Notes under the pieces: model-generated
The model's database searches: none
What the model saw: the letters and a program-made list of their open reading frames with translations, nothing else
Told to the model about the DNA's origin: nothing
Shown: piece by piece, positions 8,941 through 15,812 of the stretch
How positions within the stretch are numbered: the first letter of the stretch is position 1
Layout of the letters: each line of letters begins with the position of its first letter
NCBI RefSeq assembly: GCF_028369295.1
Contig: NZ_JAQMYP010000014.1
Span: forward strand, 1 to 64,000
Length of the DNA: 64,000 nt
Direction of reading: 5' to 3'
From: Streptomyces sp. HD
GTDB taxonomy: Bacteria; Actinomycetota; Actinomycetes; Streptomycetales; Streptomycetaceae
Made by a program: the position numbers and the translations under genes

Positions 8941-9999
8941 ATGGAGTCGCAGCACCCGTCGAAGCCGAGCGCGTCCCGGCCGGGCCCCCTCGCCTCCTTC
9001 GCCCGGTTCGTGGTGTGCGGGGGCGGCGTCGGGCTGCTGGCCGGGATCGTCGTACCGCTGCTGGCCACGGCGGTGCCCTGGGCGCTGGCGAACGCCCTGA
9101 TCACCGTCGCCTCCACCCTCCTGTGCACCGAGCTGCACGCCCTGTTCACCTTCGGCACCGGACACCGGCCGGGCCTGCGCGAACACCTCCAGTCGGCGAG
9201 CTCGGCCACCGCCGCGTATCTCGTGACGACGGCCGCGATGCTCATGCTCCACGCGGTCCAGCCGTCCCCCACGCTGCTCCAGGAGCAGGCCGTCTACCTC
9301 ACCACCTCCGGCCTCGCCGGTATCGGCCGGTTCCTGGTCCTGCGGCTTTTCGTGTTCTCCGAGCGGAAGAAGGAGGCGACCCCTGTGCCTGTGAGCCGGC
9401 CTCTGTCCAGTCCTGCCCAGCCGTCCTCAAGGCTGTCCTCAAGGCCGTTCACCTCGCCCCGCGAGATAGTCCATGACCTGGCCGATCGGCCACACCTCGC
9501 CGATCTTGTGCCGGATGTCGAAGAGGTTCGCCGCGTGCACGTCCGGGTCCCGGTCGCCCACCGCCTCCTCCACGACCACGGGGACGAACCCGTGCTGCAT
9601 CGCGTCGAGCGCGGTGGCGCGTACGCAACCGCTCGTGGAGAGCCCCGCGATCAGCACCGTATCGACTCTGTTCGCGGTGAGGTATGCCGCCAGCGACGTG
9701 CCGAAGAAGGCGCTCGGGTACTGCTTGGTCACCGTCAACTCGTCTGCCGTGGGCGACAGTCCGTCGATGAAGTCGCCGTACGGGCTTCCCTCGGCGAACA
9801 CCCGAAGCGTCGGCACCTTGCGGAAGAAGACACCGCCGTCGCTCCCGTCGGCCCGGAACCGCACCCGCGTGACGACCACCGAGATCCCCGCCCGCCGCGC
9901 GCCCGCCAGCAGCTCCTTCATCGCGTCGACGGCCGGTTCGACCCCGGCGTACAGGGGGCAGTCGGGGTCCACGTAGGCGCGGGCCGGGTCCACCAGTAG
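8941..9999 (+). CDS. GtrA-like membrane protein with an anomalous long 3' extension
   Basis: ATG 8941 follows a good ribosome site (GGAAGGA). Residues 1-145 are a GtrA-type domain: about four hydrophobic helices ending LRLFVFSERKK, the usual end of the family. No stop follows there. The frame continues to 9999, giving 352 residues, and its last about 560 bp are antisense to the amidase gene. The extension is Pro/Ser- then Arg-rich and looks like a codon shadow, so the true stop may have been lost, or there is a sequence error near 9380-9440. GtrA proteins help translocate lipid-linked sugars. Confidence 0.6.
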   Translation: MESQHPSKPSASRPGPLASFARFVVCGGGVGLLAGIVVPLLATAVPWALANALITVASTLLCTELHALFTFGTGHRPGLREHLQSASSATAAYLVTTAAMLMLHAVQPSPTLLQEQAVYLTTSGLAGIGRFLVLRLFVFSERKKEATPVPVSRPLSSPAQPSSRLSSRPFTSPREIVHDLADRPHLADLVPDVEEVRRVHVRVPVAHRLLHDHGDEPVLHRVERGGAYATARGEPRDQHRIDSVRGEVCRQRRAEEGARVLLGHRQLVCRGRQSVDEVAVRASLGEHPKRRHLAEEDTAVAPVGPEPHPRDDHRDPRPPRARQQLLHRVDGRFDPGVQGAVGVHVGAGRVHQ

Positions 10000-10176
10000 C
10001 AGGGCGGGGGACGTACCGGGGACGAGCCGTCCGGCCAGTCCGGCACGCTCGTAGTCCTCGTCCTGCGAGGCATCCCCTTCGCGCGAGGACTCCCGGTCAC
10101 GCGAGGACTCCCGTTCGCGCGAGGCTTCTGGATCCCGCGAGCCCGGCCGCCCTGACCCGCTCACGCCCGGCGGCAC
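9439..10176 (-). CDS. isochorismatase-fold amidohydrolase, N-carbamoylsarcosine-amidase-like
   Basis: 245 residues. The cysteine-hydrolase triad is visible: Asp in ALLLVDPARAY, Lys in VTKQYPSAFFGT and the nucleophilic Cys in STSGCVRATA, with the VVVEEAVGDRD strand typical of N-carbamoylsarcosine amidase-like enzymes. The first 40 or so residues are an odd Arg/Ser/Glu/Asp repeat (units like SRERESSRD) from an 18-bp DNA repeat. The start overlaps the rutA stop by 16 bp, so it is the second gene of a two-gene operon. In that context it probably hydrolyses the ureido product of RutA, taking the role of RutB. That is inference. Confidence 0.82.
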   Translation of the reverse strand: MPPGVSGSGRPGSRDPEASRERESSRDRESSREGDASQDEDYERAGLAGRLVPGTSPALLLVDPARAYVDPDCPLYAGVEPAVDAMKELLAGARRAGISVVVTRVRFRADGSDGGVFFRKVPTLRVFAEGSPYGDFIDGLSPTADELTVTKQYPSAFFGTSLAAYLTANRVDTVLIAGLSTSGCVRATALDAMQHGFVPVVVEEAVGDRDPDVHAANLFDIRHKIGEVWPIGQVMDYLAGRGERP

Positions 10177-11228
10177 TTCATCAGCGGCTGAATACGCGTA
10201 CCGAAGTTCTCGATGCCCGCCAGGAAGTCGTCGAAGACCAGCATGATCCCCTTGGTGCCGTCGACCTCGGCGACCTCGTCGAGCATCCGCGCCACACTCT
10301 CGTACGACCCCACGAGCGTGCCCATGTTGAAGTTCACCGCGCCCTCGGGCAGCACGATGGTGCGGGCCGTCGAGGAGTCGTCGGCGGTGGTGTCCGAGGC
10401 GGATTCACCCGCCATGTAGGCGAGAGCGGCACGGTCGGCGTTGTCGTGGTAGTCCCGCCACTTGGCCTGCGCCGCCTCGTCGGTCTCGTCGGCGATGACC
10501 ATGAACAGGGAGAGCGCCCCGACGTCCCGGCCGCTCTCACGCGCCGCGTCCACCAGCGTGGCCGTGGTGTCGGAGAAGGCGAGCGGGGTGTTGACGCCGC
10601 TGCCCAGGATGAAGTTGTAGTCGGCGTGCTCGGCGGCGAACCGCATACCGGTGTTGCTCTGGCCGGCGGCGACGATGTCGATGTGCCCGTTCGCCGGGCG
10701 CGGCGACAGCACGCAGTCGTCCATCTCGTAGAACTCGCCCTTGAAGTCGCTGACGCCGTCGCGCCACAGCTCCTTCATCACGGTGACGTACTCGACGGCC
10801 CGGTCGTAGCGGTTGCCGAAGTGCTCATCGCCGGGCCACAGACCCATCTGGGAGTACTCGCCGGGTGCCCAGCCGGTGACGATGTTGATACCGAAGCGGC
10901 CGGGGGCGATCGAGTCGACCGTCGTGGCCATGCGGGCGACGATCGCGGGCGGCAGGACCAGGATCGGCGTGGAGGCGTACAGCTTGATCCGCTCCGTGAC
11001 CGCGGCCAGGCCCGCCATCAGCGTGAACGACTCCAGGCAGTGGTCCCAGAACTCGGTCTCGCCGCCGAACCCCTTCAGCTTGATCATCGACAGCGCGAAG
11101 TCGAGCCCGTGCTCCTCGGCCTTCTGCACGATGGCCTTGTTCAGCTCGAAGGTGGGCAGGTACTGGGGGGAACTCTTCGATATGAGCCAGCCGTTGTTGC
11201 CGATGGGGATGAAGACACCGATGTCCAT
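10161..11228 (-). CDS. rutA: pyrimidine monooxygenase RutA
   Basis: 355 residues, strongly RutA-like along its length: IGVFIPIGNNGWLIS at the N-terminus, PTFELNKAIVQKAEEHGLDFALSMIK, WDHCLESFTLMAGLAAVTERI, GINIVTGW, and FMVIADETDEAA. RutA is a flavin-dependent (LLM-class) oxygenase that opens the uracil/thymine ring between N3 and C4. A ribosome site (GGAGG) precedes the ATG. It heads an operon with a cysteine amidohydrolase; the other E. coli rut genes (rutC-G) are not nearby, so the pathway is either abbreviated or completed elsewhere. Confidence 0.9.
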   Translation of the reverse strand: MDIGVFIPIGNNGWLISKSSPQYLPTFELNKAIVQKAEEHGLDFALSMIKLKGFGGETEFWDHCLESFTLMAGLAAVTERIKLYASTPILVLPPAIVARMATTVDSIAPGRFGINIVTGWAPGEYSQMGLWPGDEHFGNRYDRAVEYVTVMKELWRDGVSDFKGEFYEMDDCVLSPRPANGHIDIVAAGQSNTGMRFAAEHADYNFILGSGVNTPLAFSDTTATLVDAARESGRDVGALSLFMVIADETDEAAQAKWRDYHDNADRAALAYMAGESASDTTADDSSTARTIVLPEGAVNFNMGTLVGSYESVARMLDEVAEVDGTKGIMLVFDDFLAGIENFGTRIQPLMKCRRA

Positions 11229-11256
11229 GCCGCTCCTCCAAGATCGTGAACCGCAA

Positions 11257-11283
11257 TCAACATTTCAACTTATCGCTTCAACT
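11257..11283 (-). promoter_or_regulatory. GTTGA repeats upstream of rutA
   Basis: Read on the minus strand, AGTTGAA occurs twice 13 bp apart, followed by a third GTTGA, within 60 bp upstream of the rutA start in a locally AT-rich stretch. This could be a regulator site or part of the promoter. Confidence 0.35.
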
Positions 11284-11390
11284 CCACGCTAATCATTGCC
11301 GGTTGACGGCCTGTCGAGCAGCAGAGTGAGGGGCGTAAGGATCTTGCGAAGCACCGATTCGGTTGAGCATGGAACGGTAAAGTCCGCACC

Positions 11391-14336
11391 ATGAACGCTC
11401 GGCTGGCACTGCTCGGCACGGTGGCCCCCGGTGTCGCGGAAAGCGAAGTCTTCCGGCTGGCCCTGCAGCATGCGGTGGGCGAACTGGGCGCGCTCGGCGG
11501 CATGATCCATCTCCGGGGCCCGATGTCCGCGCTGCGCCTGGTGTCGACGGCCGGGCTCCCGCCCGCCCTCACCCACGGCTGGGAGATCATCGACCAGGAA
11601 GGCCCGCTGGCCCCGGCCCGCGCACTGCACGAGGGCAACGGCGTCTGGGTCCCGCTGAGCCCGTCCGGAGCGGTCGACACCCCGGACGCCGCCTGGCCCG
11701 GCACCGGCCTCGCCGCGCTGCCGATGTACAGCAACAACCGCAGCACCGGGGCCCTCAGCGTCCTGATGGGCGACGAGGGCGAACCGACCTTCGAGCACTG
11801 GGAGTTCCTGCGCGCCCTCATCGCCTGGACCGAGGACCGTATGGTCCAGGCACCACCGCCCATCGGGCCCGCACAGCCGGAGCCGAACGGCGAGCGGCTG
11901 CGCCAGGCGCTGAAGGAGGTCAGCGTCGGCTCCTGGGACTGGAACATCCGCACCGGCGACCTGATCTGGGACGAGGCGGCGCTGGAGCTGTACGGCACCC
12001 GCCCGCAGGACTACACCGGCAAGGTCGACAACTGGATGCGCTGCGTCCACCCCGACGACCTCGCGCCGACGCTCGCGGCGGTCGACCGGGCGATCCGCGA
12101 CGACGCCGTCTTCGAGGCCGAGTACCGGGTGCGCAAGCTCGACGGCAGCTGGGGCTGGACACAGGCCCGCGGCAGGGCGACGTACGACGACAGCGGTGAG
12201 CCGCACCGGATGATCGGCGTGGGCTGGGACAGCGACGAGCCCCGGTCCGCCCGTGACGCGCTCGGCCGGGCGCTGCGCCATATGAGCGACGGCTTCCTGG
12301 CCATGGACGACGACTGGCGGATCACCTTCGCCAACGTGGAGGCCGAACGCACCCTGGGCTTCTCCGAGGAGGAGCTGTTCGGCCGGCTGCTGTGGGACCT
12401 GCCCGCCGCGGAGCAGGTGCCCGGCCTGGAGATCCGCTGCCGGCAGGCCGCCGCCGCGGAGAAGTCGGTCAGCTTCGACGTACGGCTGCCGAACGGGCGC
12501 CTGTGCCATCTGCGGCTGGTCCCGGGCCCCGACGGGCGCACGATCTACTTCACCGACGTCACCGAGCGGCGGCGGCTGGAGGAGGAACGCCGGTGCGCCG
12601 AGCGGGCCGCGTCCGAACGGGCCGCGCGGATAGCGGAGTTGACGACCGCGCTCGCCAAGGCGACGACCTCGAAGGACGTGGTGGACGCGGTCGCCCGCAG
12701 GGTGCTGCCGCCGTTCGAGGCGACCGGCCTGGTGGTGCAGGCCGTGGAGGGCGACCGGCTGCACACCGTCGGATCCGTCGGCTACCCGGAGGACATCCTC
12801 GCCGTCCTCGACGGCCGCGAACGCACCGAACCCAGCCCGCTGTGGGACGCCATACTGGCCGGCGCCCCGCTGTTCATGTCCTCCCCGCAGGAATTCGCCG
12901 CCCGCTACCCGGAGATCGCCGACCTGCCCGAACGGGCCGGCAAGCAGGCCTGGGCACTGCTCCCGCTCACCGCCTCCGGCCACACCTTCGGCATCTGCGC
13001 GGTCACCTTCGACCACCCGCGCCGCCTCACCGACGAGGAGCGCACCCTGCTCACCGCGACCAGCGCCCTGGTCGCCCAGGCCCTGGAGCGGGCCCGCCTC
13101 TTCGACGCCGAACACACCCGGTCCCGCGAACTGCAGCGCAGCCTGCTCCCCCGCGACCTGCCCGCCCACCCCGCCTGCACGGCCGCGGCCCGCTACCTCC
13201 CGGCCGGCCAGGGCATGGACGTCGGCGGCGACTGGTACGACATCATCCCGCTCTCCGGCGGCCAGGTGGCGCTGGTCGTGGGCGACGTGATGGGCCACGG
13301 CCTCCCCGAGGCGGCGACGATGGGCCGTCTGCGCACGGCCGTCCACACCCTGGCCGACCTCGAACTGCCGCCCGACGAGATCATGAGCCATCTCAACGAC
13401 ATCGTCGGCGCGATGGGCGAGGAGTCGTACGTGACATGCCTCTACGCCTTGTACGACTCCACGACCAGGGTCTGCTCCATAGCGAGGGCGGGCCACCCGC
13501 CACCCGCCCTGCTCCACCCGGACGGCACGGTCGTGTACCCGGCCCTGTCGGCCGACCCGCCCCTGGGCGCGGCGGAACCCCCCTTCGAGACGACGGAGAT
13601 CCCGGTCCCCGAGGGCAGCGTGCTCGCCCTCTACACCGACGGCCTGGTCGAGTCGTCCAAGCGCGAGATGGACGAAGGCATGGCGGCCCTGGCCGACGTC
13701 CTCGGCACCTCCCACACGGACGGCACGGCCAAGGATCTGGAACAGCTCTGCGAGCGCGTCACGGCCACCCTCCTCCCCGCCGACCACCAGGCCGCCGACG
13801 ACGCGGCCCTCCTCCTGGCCCGCCTGCACGCCCTGCCCACGTCCCGCATGGCCTCCTGGCCCCTCTCCAAGGACCCCAGAGCGGCGGGCCAGGCGCGCGC
13901 CCTGATCCGCGACCAACTGGCGACCTGGGGCCTGGACGCCCTCACCCCCACCACCGAACTCCTGGCCAGCGAGTTGGTCGGCAACGTCATCCGGCACGCC
14001 AAGGGCCCTCTCCGCCTACGCCTCCTGCACGGCGCCACGCTCATCTGCGAAGTCTTCGACGGCAGCCTGACTATGCCCCGCATACGCCGCGCGACGGAAA
14101 CCGACGAGGGCGGCCGCGGCCTCCAACTGGTCACGGCACTGACCCAACGCTGGGGCACCCGCTACACCCCGACCGGCAAGTGCATCTGGACGGAACAGAC
14201 CCTGCACACCCCGGAGCCACTCCGCGAGGAACCCCCCGCCGACTCCCTGGAACGGATGTTCCTGAGCCTGCCGGGCCTGGGCGAGGACTTCGACGGCGAC
14301 TTGGAGTCGCTGGCCTTCGGGGACCAGGAGTTGTAG
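11391..14336 (+). CDS. multidomain SpoIIE/RsbU-type protein phosphatase with PAS, GAF and ATPase domains
   Basis: 981 residues. In order: a GAF-like domain (about 1-150), a PAS domain with PAC (about 175-285, WDWNIRTGDLIWDEA), a second PAS (about 290-395), a GAF (about 410-570), a PP2C/SpoIIE phosphatase (about 590-805, with GGDWYDIIPL, VGDVMGHG and LYTDGLVES metal-binding acids), and a C-terminal GHKL ATPase (about 835-950, SELVGNVIRHA, GRGLQLV). It fuses an anti-anti-sigma phosphatase with an RsbW-like kinase half, a streptomycete architecture in partner-switch signalling. The ligand sensed and the sigma factor controlled are unknown. No operon partner follows. Confidence 0.9.
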   Translation: MNARLALLGTVAPGVAESEVFRLALQHAVGELGALGGMIHLRGPMSALRLVSTAGLPPALTHGWEIIDQEGPLAPARALHEGNGVWVPLSPSGAVDTPDAAWPGTGLAALPMYSNNRSTGALSVLMGDEGEPTFEHWEFLRALIAWTEDRMVQAPPPIGPAQPEPNGERLRQALKEVSVGSWDWNIRTGDLIWDEAALELYGTRPQDYTGKVDNWMRCVHPDDLAPTLAAVDRAIRDDAVFEAEYRVRKLDGSWGWTQARGRATYDDSGEPHRMIGVGWDSDEPRSARDALGRALRHMSDGFLAMDDDWRITFANVEAERTLGFSEEELFGRLLWDLPAAEQVPGLEIRCRQAAAAEKSVSFDVRLPNGRLCHLRLVPGPDGRTIYFTDVTERRRLEEERRCAERAASERAARIAELTTALAKATTSKDVVDAVARRVLPPFEATGLVVQAVEGDRLHTVGSVGYPEDILAVLDGRERTEPSPLWDAILAGAPLFMSSPQEFAARYPEIADLPERAGKQAWALLPLTASGHTFGICAVTFDHPRRLTDEERTLLTATSALVAQALERARLFDAEHTRSRELQRSLLPRDLPAHPACTAAARYLPAGQGMDVGGDWYDIIPLSGGQVALVVGDVMGHGLPEAATMGRLRTAVHTLADLELPPDEIMSHLNDIVGAMGEESYVTCLYALYDSTTRVCSIARAGHPPPALLHPDGTVVYPALSADPPLGAAEPPFETTEIPVPEGSVLALYTDGLVESSKREMDEGMAALADVLGTSHTDGTAKDLEQLCERVTATLLPADHQAADDAALLLARLHALPTSRMASWPLSKDPRAAGQARALIRDQLATWGLDALTPTTELLASELVGNVIRHAKGPLRLRLLHGATLICEVFDGSLTMPRIRRATETDEGGRGLQLVTALTQRWGTRYTPTGKCIWTEQTLHTPEPLREEPPADSLERMFLSLPGLGEDFDGDLESLAFGDQEL

Positions 14337-14414
14337 ACACGACGACCACGGGCGTACGGGCAACAGCCCGTACGCCCGTCCGGTCCCGCAAAGGCGCCCG
14401 ACGACAGAAAACGC

Positions 14415-14444
14415 CAGAGGCCCCGGATCTCTCCGGGGCCTCTG
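14415..14444. terminator. hairpin between the phosphatase gene and tRNA-Arg
   Basis: A perfect 13-bp stem (CAGAGGCCCCGGA / TCCGGGGCCTCTG) with a 4-nt loop. It lies 78 bp after the phosphatase stop and 8 bp beyond the tRNA-Arg 3' end, so it can serve both converging transcripts. Confidence 0.8.
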
Positions 14445-14451
14445 ACCTGTG

Positions 14452-14524
14452 TGCACTCGGCAGGATTCGAACCTGCAACCTTCTGATCCGTAGTCAGATG
14501 CTCTATCCGTTAAGCTACGAGTGC
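14452..14524 (-). tRNA. tRNA-Arg (anticodon ACG)
   Basis: A 73-nt cloverleaf: acceptor GCACTCG/CGAGTGC with discriminator A, anticodon stem TCTGA/TCAGA with loop CTACGGA, and T-loop GGTTCGAATCC. Anticodon ACG reads CGU/CGC after inosine modification. No CCA is encoded. Confidence 0.96.
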
Positions 14525-14680
14525 TTGTTCTGTTTTCTCGCCGCTCCCGGCCCTTTCGGCCCGCTCGCGGCGACAGGAAGAACATTACATGACCGGCGCC
14601 GCCATGTGAAATCCGTTTGCCATACCCCTTGCGACCTGGGGAAACACCGTCTTGGGCGGGTGATGGGCGGGCTGTGAACG

Positions 14681-14713
14681 ACGAAGCCCCGGTCCAGTGG
14701 ACCGGGGCTTCGT
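14681..14713 (-). terminator. terminator of tRNA-Ser(GCU)
   Basis: A perfect 15-bp stem (ACGAAGCCCCGGTCC / GGACCGGGGCTTCGT) with a 3-nt loop, 9 bp beyond the 3' end of the minus-strand tRNA-Ser. Confidence 0.8.
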
Positions 14714-14722
14714 GATCGAGCG

Positions 14723-14813
14723 CGGAGGCGGAGGGATTTGAACCCTCGATGGGCTTTAAGGCCCAAACCGCATTAGCAGTGCGGCGCCATAGACCGGACT
14801 AGGCGACGCCTCC
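14723..14813 (-). tRNA. tRNA-Ser (anticodon GCU)
   Basis: A 91-nt class II tRNA: acceptor GGAGGCG/CGCCTCC, discriminator G, anticodon stem CCGCA/TGCGG with loop CTGCTAA, a long variable arm (GGGCTTTAAGGCCC) and T-loop GTTCAAATC. Anticodon GCU reads AGC/AGU. Confidence 0.96.
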
Positions 14814-14982
14814 AGCACAGCCGCTCGCGCGAGCGCGATTGGTGCGTGCAGATGATGACACAGTCGAGCGTGGTGTCACCAATCGACGTCCACGGTACTA
14901 GGCGGGGAGGCCACAGGGCAAAGCCCTTCCCGGCGTGCTTCGCGTCGCGCAACGTCGGGGGGCGCGCGACGTTAGTCAGGTC

Positions 14983-15492
14983 ATGTTGCAGGTCAATCGT
15001 TCCGCCACGCCCGGGCGCCTCCGCCGGCTCCTCTTTCTCGCCGCCGGGTCCCTCGTCGCCGTCGGCTCCGCCACCGCCGCGCCGGCCTCCGCCCACGCCC
15101 AGGCCGCGCCGCTCCCCCTGACACCCCCGCCGCCCCATGAGCCCGGCCGCTCCGGCGACCACCTCACGATCACCGTCCGCGACGCCGGCGACGGCGCCGA
15201 CGGCACCTTCGAGCTGCACTGCCACCCCGGCGGCGGCGATCACCCCGACGTCGCCGACGCCTGCGCCACGCTCGATCGCGGCACCCGGTGGGGCAAGGAC
15301 GCCTTCGCACCCGTACCGGAAGGCACCCTCTGCACCATGCAGTACGGCGGGCCGGCCACCGCGCATGTCACCGGGACCTGGGCCGGGCGGCCCGTCGACG
15401 CTCGGTACGACCGTGGTGACGGGTGTCAGATCGGCCGGTGGGACCGGCTTGTGCCGGTACTGCCCGATCTGCGGCAGGAAGGTCAGTCGTAG
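14983..15492 (+). CDS. secreted subtilisin-inhibitor-like (SSI family) protein
   Basis: 169 residues from ATG 14983; a longer frame begins at 14935, but the signal peptide starts cleanly here (RRLLFLAAGSLVAVGSATAAPASA). The mature part has the SSI pattern: LTITV..GADGTFELHCHPGGGDHP, ACATL, the reactive-site region LCTMQYGG, then a VTGTWAGRPV strand and the late Cys in DGCQIGRW. Such proteins inhibit extracellular subtilisin-like proteases. The reactive loop sequence differs from classical SSI, so target specificity is open. Confidence 0.85.
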   Translation: MLQVNRSATPGRLRRLLFLAAGSLVAVGSATAAPASAHAQAAPLPLTPPPPHEPGRSGDHLTITVRDAGDGADGTFELHCHPGGGDHPDVADACATLDRGTRWGKDAFAPVPEGTLCTMQYGGPATAHVTGTWAGRPVDARYDRGDGCQIGRWDRLVPVLPDLRQEGQS

Positions 15493-15812
15493 GCCCAGGC
15501 GGGGAAGCGGGGGCTCCGGTACGTGGGTGTAGTGGATGCACAGGTGTCGTACAGACTTTCCAAGGGGGACGCACCGGCTCCGTAAATGTCCCGCGGAGGT
15601 CTCGCGAAAACGGAAGGTTGCTGGAAGGAGGCGGGCAGGACGTCTGCACCGGCAGTCATACGTTCTGGGTCACTTCGTCGTGCGACGTCCCTCTCATCCG
15701 GCGTCGCGAGCGCAACCCCAGCCCTTAGACTCCCTCGCGTGACACGCTGCGGGCCGGTTGGCAAGATGGCCCGAGCGGTCGGCAAGGTGCGGTAACAGGG
15801 AGGAAGCGTCTC
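15493..15812 (+). promoter_or_regulatory. intergenic region with promoter for the PAS/receiver gene
   Basis: No gene is supported in these 320 bp. TAGACT at 15726-15731 is a good streptomycete vegetative -10. A GGGAGGAAG ribosome site lies just before the GTG at 15813. A patch at 15765-15790 resembles the 5' part of a tRNA-Ser/Leu D-arm, but no cloverleaf follows. Confidence 0.5.

Noticed and set aside
11289..13997. A 902-codon minus-strand frame
   Set aside because: Fully antisense to the SpoIIE-type phosphatase; composition is that of a codon shadow.
14452..14813. A second integration scar at the tRNA-Arg/tRNA-Ser pair
   Set aside because: Both tRNAs are intact, with own hairpins, and no tRNA-fragment repeat or integrase is nearby.
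15765..15800. A tRNA-Ser/Leu-like D-arm segment before the PAS/receiver gene
   Set aside because: No anticodon stem, T-arm or closing acceptor follows; the patch overlaps the ribosome-site region.
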